From Paractinoplanes rishiriensis (GTDB lineage Bacteria; Actinomycetota; Actinomycetes; Mycobacteriales; Micromonosporaceae), in assembly GCF_016862375.1 (NCBI RefSeq), contig NZ_BOMV01000089.1, forward strand, positions 1-64,000: DNA of 64,000 nucleotides, written 5' to 3'. Below are positions 8,301 to 17,757 of this stretch, piece by piece. A program made the position numbers and the translations under genes. Position 1 is the stretch's first letter. Every line of letters begins with the position of its first letter. The notes below the pieces were generated by a model, which saw only the letters and a list, made by a program, of their open reading frames with translations, had not been told where the DNA came from and did no database searches.

Positions 8301-8577
8301 CGGCGACGCCCTCGAGGACCAGGTTGCGTTCGGCCGTCGGCATCGCGGCCAGTTCAGCCTCGGCGATCGGGGCCAGCCGGTCCGCGATGGTCTCGGCGAG
8401 CTGCTCCAGCTGCCGGTGCAGACGCCGCTGCGGGAGCAGGCCGAGCCCGCGGGCGCCGGCCAGCTCGACCAGGGTCATCCGGCGCTCGGCCCGGGAGCGG
8501 CGGCCGGCGACCAGGGCCTTGCCGCCGACGGTGGCGATCGTGCTGGCCACCCGCAGCAGGAGCGTCTCGACCGCCAT
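5317..8577 (-). CDS. NACHT-domain STAND NTPase with leucine-rich repeats (NLR-like)
   Basis: A 1,086-aa protein with three parts. Residues 1 to about 230 are helical (METLLLRVAS-like opening), resembling the NACHT N-terminal helical domains of bacterial STAND proteins. The NACHT ATPase spans about 245-560, with Walker A GDAGSGKTT (about 257-265), Walker B VLLIDGVDEF (about 338-347), sensor VVTSRP, and a helical/winged-helix continuation ending in DFIHKTFQEYLAAVRL. The C-terminus, about 745-1060, is a run of LRR-like units (LESLTLRAN, LTGLVLEQC, LRHLALREC, LQRLELSAV, LETLTLESC). Bacterial NACHT proteins are established antiphage sensors, with the LRR presumed to recognise the trigger. The start at ATG 8577 has an ACGGAG ribosome site. 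A companion gene precedes it by 46 bp on the same strand. No obvious effector (nuclease, TIR, TM) is fused. Confidence 0.9.
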   Translation of the reverse strand: MAVETLLLRVASTIATVGGKALVAGRRSRAERRMTLVELAGARGLGLLPQRRLHRQLEQLAETIADRLAPIAEAELAAMPTAERNLVLEGVADALEATEFTDEVLFETNLDEAALVRLTAPAAGEVLARLALSEAGTAFFHRLIREAVAHLTEVVVTLPSFHQRSLRELLARDNDIIGLLRQVLEQMPRHAALAGGDTPAELEIDYRREIIRKFDRVELFGVTVAGPTRRYPLDVAYLGLPLSGKSVAEQRHVYIRGDAGSGKTTLLRWLALKCARGEHDGALAAWNRTLPIMVELRRFAERDLPGPSEYLSGLSRSLIERLSGPWVHELLRTGRAVLLIDGVDEFPADRRPELHAWIADLAHDYPQARMVVTSRPAATPADWLAGLDFAPSDLQPMSRPHIIAFVRHWHAAIALELSGQKTAEEITAFRYAMIAAIDRSRPLRMMATNPLLCALLCALNWDRRTQLPQRRIEIYRAALEMLLRRRDHERQLSPRVDIALEYDHRLAILQDLAYWFTLNGWTDVGSGRLRSKLTAILDSMPQLKVNTDEVYAYLMTRSGVLREPVPGRIDFIHKTFQEYLAAVRLVEQDAIDSLFRYAERDDYHEVIVMAAGCARQHEAERLITRLLDLAGRPRLTRARRARLRLLAVSCSEVTSRISREVAGRILHNLGELVPPTTPGAARVLAGLGEEILPILPDGSRDLPPAAAAATLNTAALVGGPAALRLIATFRADRRAAVHRERLAAWSYFDPSEFAREAFGPNPDGWRITIQDPLLLPGVRHIGDLGAVRCEFTGAVPAEGLAELPRLESLTLRANRDGLPLGFLARAAGLTGLVLEQCTSLRDFETISVCRKLRHLALRECGLVIPRTFFRRLTELRALAVEGEIVDPGNLLQGLAHLQRLELSAVSSHFHSFGQLGVQSPLAALKLARCPGLRRLEGLAGLPLRAVSIVGCPNLESLEWVGTLRGLRTLQVRNLDHLDDFRFLGELSALETLTLESCGAGRLAFLRGAPRLRELTIVNTSDIPDLATLESLPELRRVRVDLRKHLGPDADSYIAALHRRGVEVTTDEDAESAVDPGDYDQWYQLDY

Positions 8578-8623
8578 CGTCAACTCCGTACGCCGTTGTC
8601 GAGGGATACCGGGTTCGTACAGG

Positions 8624-10144
8624 TCAGGTGAACGCGCGCAGGTCGTTCCAGTGGTCGCCGGCGTGGCGGCGCAGCAGGTCGCGGGTGCGGGAGAGCAGCG
8701 GCTCGTCGAGACCGGTCAGGAGGCTGATCGGGCGGCGGGGCGGTAGCCGGGTGGCCAGGTCGCGGAGCAGCGCGACGGTGCGGTCGGGGTCGGTGTGCAG
8801 CATCGCCTGGGTGATGCCGCCGACCGGGGCCAGTTCGGCGTCGATGACGCGGTCCTCCCAGGCCAGCCGGATGTAGCCGGCCCGGGCCAGCCAGTTGCGC
8901 AGCAGCTCGACGGTGGCGCGGGGGCGCTGGAGGAACAGTTCGAGCAGCAGTCCGGCGATGTCCAGCGCCTCGTCGGTCTCACCGACGATCACGGTGAGGT
9001 CGGGGATGCTGCGCTCCAGCATGGCCGCGGCCAGTGCGACGGCCTCGGCGGGGCGCTCCCGGTACAGCTGGCAGAGCAGCGCGTTCAGCTGCCGGCGGTC
9101 CATCGTGGCGTCCCACATGCAGCGCTGGAACAACCGGGCGGTCAGGGCCGGCGCGGCCGCGGTGAGCAGGGCCAGGTTGGGCTCGCCGGTGCGGCCGTGG
9201 CGCAGCCGGCCGCCGTCGTACGCGATCACGTCGGTGAGCATCGCGGTGGCGATCTGGCCGGCCGCCTTGCCGATCAGCTGGAGCAGGTCGGCGCCGACCC
9301 GGCGGTGGCGCGGGTTGCCGAGCAGCTCCTCAAGCACGTCGCAGGTGGCGTGGAAGGCCGTGGCGCTGTCCACTTTCGTCAACCAGTCCGGGCCGCGTTC
9401 CGAGCCGGTGAACGCCTGCACCAGGACGTCGGCGAGCTCCTCCTGGCGGCGGTCGCGATAGATCTCGACGACGAAGTACGCGGTGTCGGCCACGGCGTTG
9501 CGGCGGCGCATCTCGGCGTCGCGGCGGGCGTCCGGGTCGTTCCGTCGCCGGTGCACCGCGTCGCGCGCGGCGTGACACCCGTACAGCGCCGGAATTACCA
9601 GGTCCTGACCCCGGAATCCGTGCTCGTCGTGCAGGATGCGGGCCAGCTCGAGCACGGCGAACGGGCGCAACCGGGCGGTGCTGAGGAGCAGCTCGTGGCC
9701 CTTGTGCCGGCCCTTCCCGGCGACGTAGGCGATCACCTCGGCGGCGCGGTGCCGGTCGTTGTCGGCCACCATCGCGACGGCCGGCGCGGTGCCGTCCGGG
9801 TCGTCCGGCGCGATGTCGAACAACAGCTTGGTGGGGTCGATGCCGGATTTCACGGCGGCGTCGAGCAGCCTGATCACCGGGGGTGCGGTGCGCCAGTCGT
9901 GCTCGGTGTGCCACGAGGAGAAGCCCTGATCGGGCGCGGGCGGCGTCAGAACCACGCGGTCCGGCTCCGCCGGCACCGGCAGATTGCCCTCGCGCGCGCT
10001 CCGGGCCGCCGCCTCGTCGCTGTGCGGCTGAGACCCGGGCACGTCCACACGTCGATTCGACTGGATCGTGGCCGAACCGTCAAGACTGGTGAAGCCGCCG
10101 TGACAACCGTCTGCCAACATGTGTTGGCCAACAGCTGTTGACAT
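8624..10144 (-). CDS. uncharacterised alpha-helical protein, partner of the NACHT-LRR gene
   Basis: Up to 506 aa with no domain I recognise. The body (from about residue 85) is almost all predicted helix, rich in Leu, Ala and Arg, for example LIGKAAGQIATAMLTDVIAY, LLLELFLQRPRATVELLRNW and VALLRDLATRLPPRRPISLL. This looks like an armadillo/HEAT-type solenoid. There is no signal peptide, TM segment or catalytic motif. It lies 46 bp upstream of, and in the same direction as, the NACHT gene, so it is probably co-transcribed and may be its effector, adaptor or ligand-sensing partner (inference). The start is uncertain: ATG 10144 would place coding sequence through operator-like repeats, while GTG 10048 or 10042 would exclude them. 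Confidence 0.7.
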   Translation of the reverse strand: MSTAVGQHMLADGCHGGFTSLDGSATIQSNRRVDVPGSQPHSDEAAARSAREGNLPVPAEPDRVVLTPPAPDQGFSSWHTEHDWRTAPPVIRLLDAAVKSGIDPTKLLFDIAPDDPDGTAPAVAMVADNDRHRAAEVIAYVAGKGRHKGHELLLSTARLRPFAVLELARILHDEHGFRGQDLVIPALYGCHAARDAVHRRRNDPDARRDAEMRRRNAVADTAYFVVEIYRDRRQEELADVLVQAFTGSERGPDWLTKVDSATAFHATCDVLEELLGNPRHRRVGADLLQLIGKAAGQIATAMLTDVIAYDGGRLRHGRTGEPNLALLTAAAPALTARLFQRCMWDATMDRRQLNALLCQLYRERPAEAVALAAAMLERSIPDLTVIVGETDEALDIAGLLLELFLQRPRATVELLRNWLARAGYIRLAWEDRVIDAELAPVGGITQAMLHTDPDRTVALLRDLATRLPPRRPISLLTGLDEPLLSRTRDLLRRHAGDHWNDLRAFT

Positions 10145-10186
10145 CGACCGCGCCGGGTGGTTTCGTGGAAGTCAACAAGTGTTGGC
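10113..10186. promoter_or_regulatory. three CAACA-NN-TGTTG operator dyads
   Basis: Three related dyads lie upstream of the monooxygenase: GCCAACATGTGTTGGC at 10113-10128, CAACAGCTGTTG at 10129-10140 (perfect) and CAACAAGTGTTG at 10173-10184. Their centres are 14 and 44 bp apart. The third ends 18 bp before the ATG at 10204. This is the architecture of a TetR- or MarR-controlled flavoenzyme promoter, but no regulator gene lies beside it. Confidence 0.7.
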
Positions 10187-10203
10187 AAAAGACGGAGGGC
10201 GTC

Positions 10204-11700
<1,497 letters not shown>

Positions 11701-11710
11701 GGTCGGATTC

Positions 11711-14700
11711 GTGGGCGTCCGGACCTGGATCGAGGGCTGGCCGGTATACCGGCAGCTGACCGGGACCGACCCGCTGGGTCGCGGCGCGGCCGCCCAGTCC
11801 ACCCGCTCCCGCGAGCTGTCGGCCCGCACCGAGGACGCCGACGTGGTGGCCCGCTCGGTCTGCCCGTACTGCGCGGTCGGCTGCGGGCAGCGGGTCTACG
11901 CCAAGGACGGCCGGGTCGTCCAGATCGAGGGTGACCCGGACAGTCCGATCTCGCGCGGGCGGCTCTGCCCCAAGGGTTCGGCGAGCAAGAGCCTGGTGAC
12001 CAGTGACCGGCGGCAGCGTGAGGTGCTCTACCGGCCCGCGTACGGGACCGAATGGGAACGCCTCGATCTCGACACCGCGCTCGACATGATCTCCGACCGG
12101 GTGCTCGCCGCCCGGGACGCCTCCTGGGAGGACGACGACGCCGACGGCCGGCCGCTCAACCGGACGCTGGGCATCTCGAGCCTCGGCGGGGCGACGCTGG
12201 ACAACGAAGAGAACTACCTGATCAAAAAGTTGTTCACGGCGCTCGGGGCGATCCAGATCGAGAACCAGGCGCGTATTTGACACTCCGCCACCGTTCCCGG
12301 TCTGGGGACCAGCTTCGGCCGTGGCGGGGCCACCAGTTTCCTCCAGGATCTGGCTAACGCGGACTGCATCGTCATCCAGGGTTCCAACATGGCCGAGGCG
12401 CACCCGGTCGGGTTCCAGTGGGTGGTCGAGGCCAAGAACCGGGGCGCGAAGGTCATCCACGTCGACCCGCGGTTCACCCGGACCAGCGCGCTCGCGCACA
12501 CCTACCTGCCGGTGCGCGCCGGTGCCGACATCGCGTTCCTCGGCGGGGTGGTCAACTACATCCTCTCCAACGAGCTGGACTTCCGGGAGTACGTGCTCGC
12601 GTACACCAACGCGTCCATGCTGGTCAGCGAGGACTTCCGGGACACCGAGGACCTGGACGGGCTGTTCTCCGGCTACGACCCGGAGACGCAGACCTACGAC
12701 CAGAGCAGTTGGATGTACGCGGGTCAGGAGCACGAGGGCGCCGAGGAGGAGGAGTCGCAGGTCGGCCGGGAGACCGCCGGTGGACTTCAGCACGAGTCGC
12801 ACGGCCCGCCGGTGCCCGCCGACGTGCCCCGCGACCTGACCCTGCAGGACCCGCGCTGCGTCTACCAGATCCTCAAGCGCCACTACGCCCGGTACACGCC
12901 CGAGGTCGTCGAGCGGCTGTGCGGCGTACCGCGTCACAAGTTTTTGGAAGTCTGTGAAGCCTGGACCGCCAACTCGGGCCGGGAGCGGACGACCGCGCTG
13001 GTCTATTCGGTCGGGTGGACGCAGCACAGCGTCGGCGTGCAGTACATCCGCACCGGCGCGATCATCCAACTGCTGCTGGGCAACATGGGCCGGCCCGGCG
13101 GTGGTGTGCTGGCGCTGCGCGGGCACGCCAGCATCCAGGGCTCGACCGACATCCCGACCCTTTTCAACCTGCTGCCGGGCTATCTGCCGATGCCGCACCA
13201 CGAGCGGCACTCGACGTTCTCCGACTGGGTGGAGGACATCCGGCACCCGGGTCAGAAGGGCTTCTGGGCGAACGCCGAGGCGTACGCGGTCAGCCTTTTG
13301 AAGTCGTATTTCGGGGCGAACGCGACGCCGGAGAACGACTGGGGATTCGGCTGGCTGCCCCGGCTGACCGGCGACCACGGCACCTACCGGCAGGTCTTCG
13401 ACATGATCGACGGGAAGATCAAGGGCTACTTCCTGCTTGGCCAGAACCCGGCGGTCGGCTCGGCGCACGGGCGCGCGCAGCGGCTCGGCATGGCCAACCT
13501 GGACTGGCTCGTGGTGCGCGACCTCTACCTGATCGAGAGCGCCACGTTCTGGCAGAACGGGCCCGAGGTGGAGACCGGCGAGATCGTCCCGCAGCGGTGC
13601 AAGACCGAGGTGTTCTTCCTGCCGGCCGCCTCGCACGTGGAGAAGGAGGGCACGTTCACCCAGACCCAGCGCCTGCTGCAGTGGCGCGAGAAGGCGGTCG
13701 AGCCGCCCGGCGACTGCCGCAGCGAGCTGTGGTTCTTCTACCACCTGGGGCGGCGCCTGCGGGAGAAGCTGGCCGGCTCCGACCGCGGGCGCGACCAGGC
13801 TCTGCTCAACCTGACCTGGGACTATGAGCTGGGTGGTGGGCGCGGCGACGAACCGAGCGGCGAGGACGTGCTCAAGGAGATCAACGGGTACGACCTGGCG
13901 AGCGGGCGCCTGTTGTCGACGTTCGCGGAGATGAAGGCGGACGGCTCCACATCGGGCGGCTGCTGGATCTACTGCGGCGTTTTCAAGGACGGCGTCAACC
14001 AGGCGGCGCGCCGCAAGCCGGGCAGTGAGCAGAACTGGGTGGCGCCCGAGTGGGGCTGGGCCTGGCCGGCGAACCGGCGCACGCTCTACAACCGGGCGTC
14101 CGCCGACCCGGACGGTGTGCCGTGGTCGGAGCGCAAGAAGTACGTCTACTGGGATCCCGAGGCGGGCGAGTGGACCGGGCCGGACGTGCCCGACTTCGAG
14201 AAGACGAAGCCGCCGTCGTACCGGCCGCCGCCGGGCGCGTCCGGGGTGGCGGCCATCTCCGGCGACGACCCGTTCATCATGCAGGGCGACGGTAAGGGCT
14301 GGCTGTACGTGCCGAGCGGCCTGATCGACGGACCGCTGCCGACGCACTACGAGCCGGCCGAGTCGGCGGTGCGCAACCCGCTCTACGGCCAGCAGGCCAA
14401 CCCCACCCGCAAGGTGTACGACCGGCCGGACAACCCGATCAACCCGAGCCCGCCGGAGCTGCACGCCGAGGTTTTCCCGTACGTCTTCAGCACCAGCCGG
14501 CTCACCGAGCACCACACCGCCGGCGGGATGAGCCGGCAGCTCGCGTACCTCTCCGAACTTCAGCCGGAGATGTTCGTCGAGGTGTCGCCGCAGCTGGCGG
14601 CCGAGCGCGGGCTGGAACACCTGGGCTGGGCGCACGTGATCACCGCGCGCGCCGCGATCGAGGCCCGGGTGCTGGTCACCGAGCGGCTCACCCCGCTGCG

Positions 14701-14947
14701 GATCGAGGGGCGCATCGTGCACCAGCTCTGGCTCCCGTACCACTTCGGCAGTGCGGGCCTGGTGACCGGCGACGCGGCGAACGACCTGATCGGCATCGTC
14801 CTGGATCCGAACGTGCTGATCCAGGAGAGCAAGGTCGGCACCTGCGACATCCAGCCCGGTCGCCGGCCGACGGGCAGGTCACTTCTGGCGTACGTTGCGG
14901 AGTACCGGCACCGGGCCGGGCTCACCGGGGAGGGCGGCCATGGGTAG
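11711..14947 (+). CDS. fdh: formate dehydrogenase catalytic subunit, selenocysteine-containing (UGA recoded at residue 190)
   Basis: A 1,078-aa molybdopterin/tungstopterin oxidoreductase that oxidises formate to CO2. The start GTG gives MGVRTWIEGWPVYRQLTG. An N-terminal 4Fe-4S motif CPYCAVGC (Cys51, 54, 58) and Cys86 in RLCPKG follow. At 12278-12280 an in-frame UGA sits in ENQARI-U-HSATVPGLG, exactly where formate dehydrogenases carry the active-site Sec/Cys followed by His. Reading continues in the same frame to TAG 14945 with no other stop. Later parts (GSNMAEAHPVGF, IHVDPRFTRTS, GWTQHSVGVQYIRT, GQNPAVGSAHGR) complete the family signature. Electrons pass to the Fe-S subunit, which overlaps by 8 bp, and the NrfD subunit. 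No Tat signal is visible. Automatic callers will split or truncate this gene at the UGA. Confidence 0.95.
12294..12308 (+). promoter_or_regulatory. SECIS-like hairpin for selenocysteine insertion
   Basis: TTCCC-GGTCT-GGGGA forms a five-pair stem (three C-G, one U-G, one U-A) with a GGUCU apical loop, starting 14 nt after the UGA at 12278-12280. The loop matches the AGGUCU loop of the E. coli fdhF SECIS. An outer CCGCCAC/GTGGCGG pairing encloses it. SelB should bind here. Confidence 0.8.
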
Positions 14948-15791
14948 CTTCTTCGGCCCGATCGACCCGGCCGTCGACGCCGGGCACGTGGACGCGCCGC
15001 CGCGGATGGGGTTCTTCACCGACACCTCGGTCTGCATCGGCTGCAAGGCGTGCGAGGTGGCCTGCAAGGAGTGGAACCTGATCCCGGACGACGGGTTCAA
15101 CCTGCTCGGGCAGTCCTACGACAACACCGGTGGCCTCACCGCGAATTCGTGGCGGGCGGTGGCCTTCGTGGAGCAGCCCGGGGTCGACGCGCTGGCCATG
15201 GCCGGTGCGCCGCAGGCCCGGCCGGACTTCCGCTGGCTGATGATGTCGAACGTCTGCAAGCACTGCACGCACGCCGGCTGCCTGGACGTGTGCCCGACCG
15301 GATCGCTGTTCCGGACCGAGTTCGGCACGGTGGTGGTGCAGGAGGACATCTGCAACGGCTGCGGCTACTGCGTTCCGGCATGCCCGTACGGCGTGATCGA
15401 CCGGCGCGAGGAGGACGGGCGGGCGTGGAAGTGCACGCTCTGCTACGACCGGATCGGCGACGGCCTGACCCCGGCGTGCGCGCAGGCCTGCCCGACCGAG
15501 TCCATCCAGTACGGTGAGCTGGGCGAACTCCGCGAGCGGGCGGCGCGGCGGGTGGCCACGCTGCACGAGCACGGCGTCGAAGAGGCCAGGTTGTACGGCC
15601 ACAGCGAGGACGACGGCGTGGGCGGCGACGGCGCGTTCTTCCTGCTGCTGGACGAGCCCGAGGTGTACGGTCTGCCGCCCGACCCCGTCGTCACCACGAA
15701 GGATCTGCCGGACATGTGGAAGAAGGCCGGACTGGCCGCACTCACCATGGCGGCCTCGGTGGTCGTCGCTTTCCTGGGGCGGCGCCCATGA
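14940..15791 (+). CDS. formate dehydrogenase iron-sulfur (4Fe-4S ferredoxin-like) subunit
   Basis: A 283-aa FdhB/FdoH-type electron-transfer subunit. Four cysteine clusters are visible: CIGCKACEVACKEW, CKHCTHAGCLDVCPTG, CNGCGYCVPACPYG, and CTLCYDRI...CAQACPTE. That is enough for four 4Fe-4S centres. A C-terminal hydrophobic segment (KAGLAALTMAASVVVAFLG) probably anchors it to the membrane. ATG 14940 overlaps the end of the catalytic gene by 8 bp. It conducts electrons from the seleno-enzyme to the NrfD membrane subunit and the quinone pool (family knowledge). Confidence 0.93.
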   Translation: MGSFFGPIDPAVDAGHVDAPPRMGFFTDTSVCIGCKACEVACKEWNLIPDDGFNLLGQSYDNTGGLTANSWRAVAFVEQPGVDALAMAGAPQARPDFRWLMMSNVCKHCTHAGCLDVCPTGSLFRTEFGTVVVQEDICNGCGYCVPACPYGVIDRREEDGRAWKCTLCYDRIGDGLTPACAQACPTESIQYGELGELRERAARRVATLHEHGVEEARLYGHSEDDGVGGDGAFFLLLDEPEVYGLPPDPVVTTKDLPDMWKKAGLAALTMAASVVVAFLGRRP

Positions 15792-15868
15792 ACGAGCGGA
15801 GCGAGCGAATTAACAGGCTCAGTGTCCTGGCTCTTGGCAATGCGGAGCGCAGCGGAGCATTGACATGA
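15788..15868 (+). CDS. 26-codon linker ORF built on a GAGCGGAGCGAGCG repeat
   Basis: ATG 15788 overlaps the TGA of the Fe-S subunit (ATGA). The ORF reads MNERSERINRLSVLALGNAE, then RSGALT, and its TGA (15866-15868) overlaps the ATG of the NrfD gene (ATGA again). The DNA holds GAGCGGAGCGAGCGA and GCGGAGCGCAGCGGAGCA, short repeats of the kind scattered through actinobacterial genomes. The insertion seems to have kept translational coupling through a junk peptide; a functional peptide is unlikely. Confidence 0.5.
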   Translation: MNERSERINRLSVLALGNAERSGALT

Positions 15869-16800
15869 GTCCCAAGGGCGGCGGCGACCGGTCGATGGTG
15901 CCGAAGGCGGATTTCCGCAGCTACTACGGGCGGCCGATCGTCAAGGCGGCGCCCTGGAAGCACGACATCCCGGCATACCTGTTCACCGGTGGCCTGGCCG
16001 CCGGGTCGTCGCTGCTGGCCGCGGGCGGGCAGGCCACCCGCCGCCCGGCGATGCGCCGGGCCGGCCGGGTCGCGGCGCTCGGTGCGCTGGCCGCCAGCGG
16101 ATACTTCCTGGTCAACGATCTGGGCCGGCCGGAACGCTTCCACCACATGCTGCGGGTGGCCAAGCCGACCTCGCCGATGTCGATGGGCACCTGGATCCTG
16201 ACCGCGTTCGGGGTGGCGGCCGGTGCCGCGGCCGCGGCCGAGGCGGCGCCGGTGCTGCCCTGGCGGCTGGCCCGCCGGGCGCTGCCGCCGGTGGGTGCCG
16301 CGGCCGGCTACTTGGCGGCGGCCGTAGCGCCCGCGCTGGCTACCTACACGGCGGTGCTGCTCGCCGACACCGCGACGCCCAGCTGGCACGCGGCGTACCC
16401 GGAACTGCCCTTTGTCTTTGCCGGCAGTGCCCTGGCCAGCGGAGCCGGTGTCGGACTGCTGGCGGCCCCCGCCGCACCGGCCCGGCGGCTCGCGGTGCTC
16501 GGCGCGGCCCTCGAGCTCTACGGCGCGCATCGGGTGGAGACGACGAAGGGCCTGCTCAGCGAGCCGTACGCGACCGGTCGCGCCGGCCGGCTGCTGCGAC
16601 TCGGCCGCACGCTCACCGCGGCCGGGGTGGCCGGTGCCTGGCTGGGGCGGCACAGCCGGGTGCTGTCGGCGCTGTCCGGCGCGTCGCTGCTGGCCGCATC
16701 CGCGGTGACCCGGTTCGGCATCTTCGAGGGCGGCATGGCGTCGGCGCGCGATCCGAAGTACACCGTCATTCCGCAGAGGGAACGCCTCGAAGGTAGCTGA
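15865..16800 (+). CDS. nrfD: NrfD/PsrC-like membrane subunit of formate dehydrogenase
   Basis: A 311-aa polytopic membrane protein. After a basic N-terminus with RSYYGRPIVKAAPWKHDIPA come repeated hydrophobic spans (AYLFTGGLAAGSSLLAAGG, GRVAALGALAASGYFLVNDL, GTWILTAFGVAAGAAAAA, and others), consistent with eight or nine helices. LGRPERFHHMLRV and SPMSMGTW are hallmarks of NrfD/PsrC quinone-interacting subunits. It probably receives electrons from the Fe-S subunit and reduces menaquinone. It is the last gene of the fdh operon. The family normally has an acidic residue in the quinone pocket; I could not place it with confidence. Confidence 0.9.
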   Translation: MSPKGGGDRSMVPKADFRSYYGRPIVKAAPWKHDIPAYLFTGGLAAGSSLLAAGGQATRRPAMRRAGRVAALGALAASGYFLVNDLGRPERFHHMLRVAKPTSPMSMGTWILTAFGVAAGAAAAAEAAPVLPWRLARRALPPVGAAAGYLAAAVAPALATYTAVLLADTATPSWHAAYPELPFVFAGSALASGAGVGLLAAPAAPARRLAVLGAALELYGAHRVETTKGLLSEPYATGRAGRLLRLGRTLTAAGVAGAWLGRHSRVLSALSGASLLAASAVTRFGIFEGGMASARDPKYTVIPQRERLEGS

Positions 16801-16802
16801 CC

Positions 16803-17294
16803 TCTGCGGCGGGAAGCCGGGCGCCATCAGCCCGTCCGACGCCGCGCAGGAGATCGCCGGGGTGACGGCGGCGACCGCGGCCACGCTGGTCGGCGTGCTC
16901 GGCCTGGGCAACGGCGCCGGGCGGGTGTTCTGGGCGTGGCTGTCCGACCGGACCGGCCGGATGAAGGCGTTCCTGGACATGCCGGGCCTGCCGGCCCTGT
17001 GCTTCGCATTTTGCCGTACGCGGCGGCGTTCGTCTTGTTCAGCCTGTTCGCGGCGCTGATCCACCTGGCGTACGGTGGCGGCTTCGGGACGATGCCGGCG
17101 ACCGCGGCCGACCACTTCGGTACGCCGGACGCGGGAGCGGCCTAAGGCGCGATGATCGTGGCCCGGAGTGCGGGGGGAGTGGTGGGACCGTTGCTGACGG
17201 CGGCGCTGTACGAGGCGAACGGGCAGGACTACACGGTGCTGGCGGCGGTGGCGCTGGCCCTGCCGCTCATCACCAGGATGCCGGACCGCCGATG
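16803..17294 (+). pseudogene. MFS transporter remnant, OFA (oxalate/formate antiporter) type
   Basis: Only the C-terminal half survives, in several pieces. ISPSDAAQEIAG, LVGVLGLGNGAGRVFWAWLS and DRTGRMKAFLDMPGL lie in one frame. After a frameshift near 17010 comes LPYAAAFVLFSLFAALIHLA and YGGGFGTMPATAADHFG, then a TAA (17143-17145), then MIVARSAGGVVGPLLTAALY and a final helix. This order matches OFA-family major facilitator proteins. Its position directly behind the formate dehydrogenase operon suggests the operon once carried its own formate/oxalate transporter (inference). It cannot make a functional permease. Confidence 0.75.
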
Positions 17295-17747
17295 ACCGCC
17301 GACCCGACGATGGCCCGCATCGCCCAGGCCGTCGACCTGCACCACGGCCAGGGCCGGCGGGAGGCGGCGCGCGACCTGTTCGCGCAGGTCTGGGACGAGA
17401 TCGGCGCCGATCAGGGCGATCCGCTGCACGTCTGCGTGCTCGCGCACTCGATGGCCGACGTCCAGGACGACGTCAACGAGGAACTCGTCTGGGACCTGCG
17501 GGCGCTGGCGGCGGCGGGCCTGGTCACCGACGACCAGCTGGCGCAGGCCGGGGTGCCGATGACGGTGGCCGGCCTGTACCCGTCGCTGCACCTCAACCTG
17601 GCCGACTGCTACCGCCGGCTGGGCGATCTCGACCGGGCCCGCAAGCACCTGCACGAGGCTGAGGCGGGGATCGGGGTGCTGGGCGACAACGACTACGGCC
17701 GCCTGATCCGGGGCGGCCTCGACCGGCTGGCGGAGCAGCTGCGTTGA
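17292..17747 (+). CDS. small tetratricopeptide-repeat protein
   Basis: A 151-aa soluble helical protein. The phrase LHLNLADCYRRLGDLDRARKHL, followed by EAEAGIGVLGDNDYGRLIRG, is a TPR unit, and the N-terminal half (RREAARDLFAQVWDEIGAD) fits another helical pair. No catalytic motif is present. Such small TPR proteins are common in actinobacteria and usually serve as binding scaffolds. Its start lies within the decayed transporter's final codons. Function is unknown. Confidence 0.75.
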   Translation: MTADPTMARIAQAVDLHHGQGRREAARDLFAQVWDEIGADQGDPLHVCVLAHSMADVQDDVNEELVWDLRALAAAGLVTDDQLAQAGVPMTVAGLYPSLHLNLADCYRRLGDLDRARKHLHEAEAGIGVLGDNDYGRLIRGGLDRLAEQLR

Positions 17748-17757
17748 CCGGCGGATC

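Noticed and set aside
6238..8631. A 797-codon open frame on the plus strand opposite the NACHT gene
   Set aside because: Long antisense frames are expected in very GC-rich coding DNA; its translation is Gln/Gly/Arg-rich and matches no fold, while the opposite strand has clear NACHT and LRR motifs.
12278..12280. TGA interrupting the formate dehydrogenase as a nonsense mutation
   Set aside because: It lies at the catalytic Sec position, both sides stay in frame and conserved, and a SECIS-like hairpin follows.
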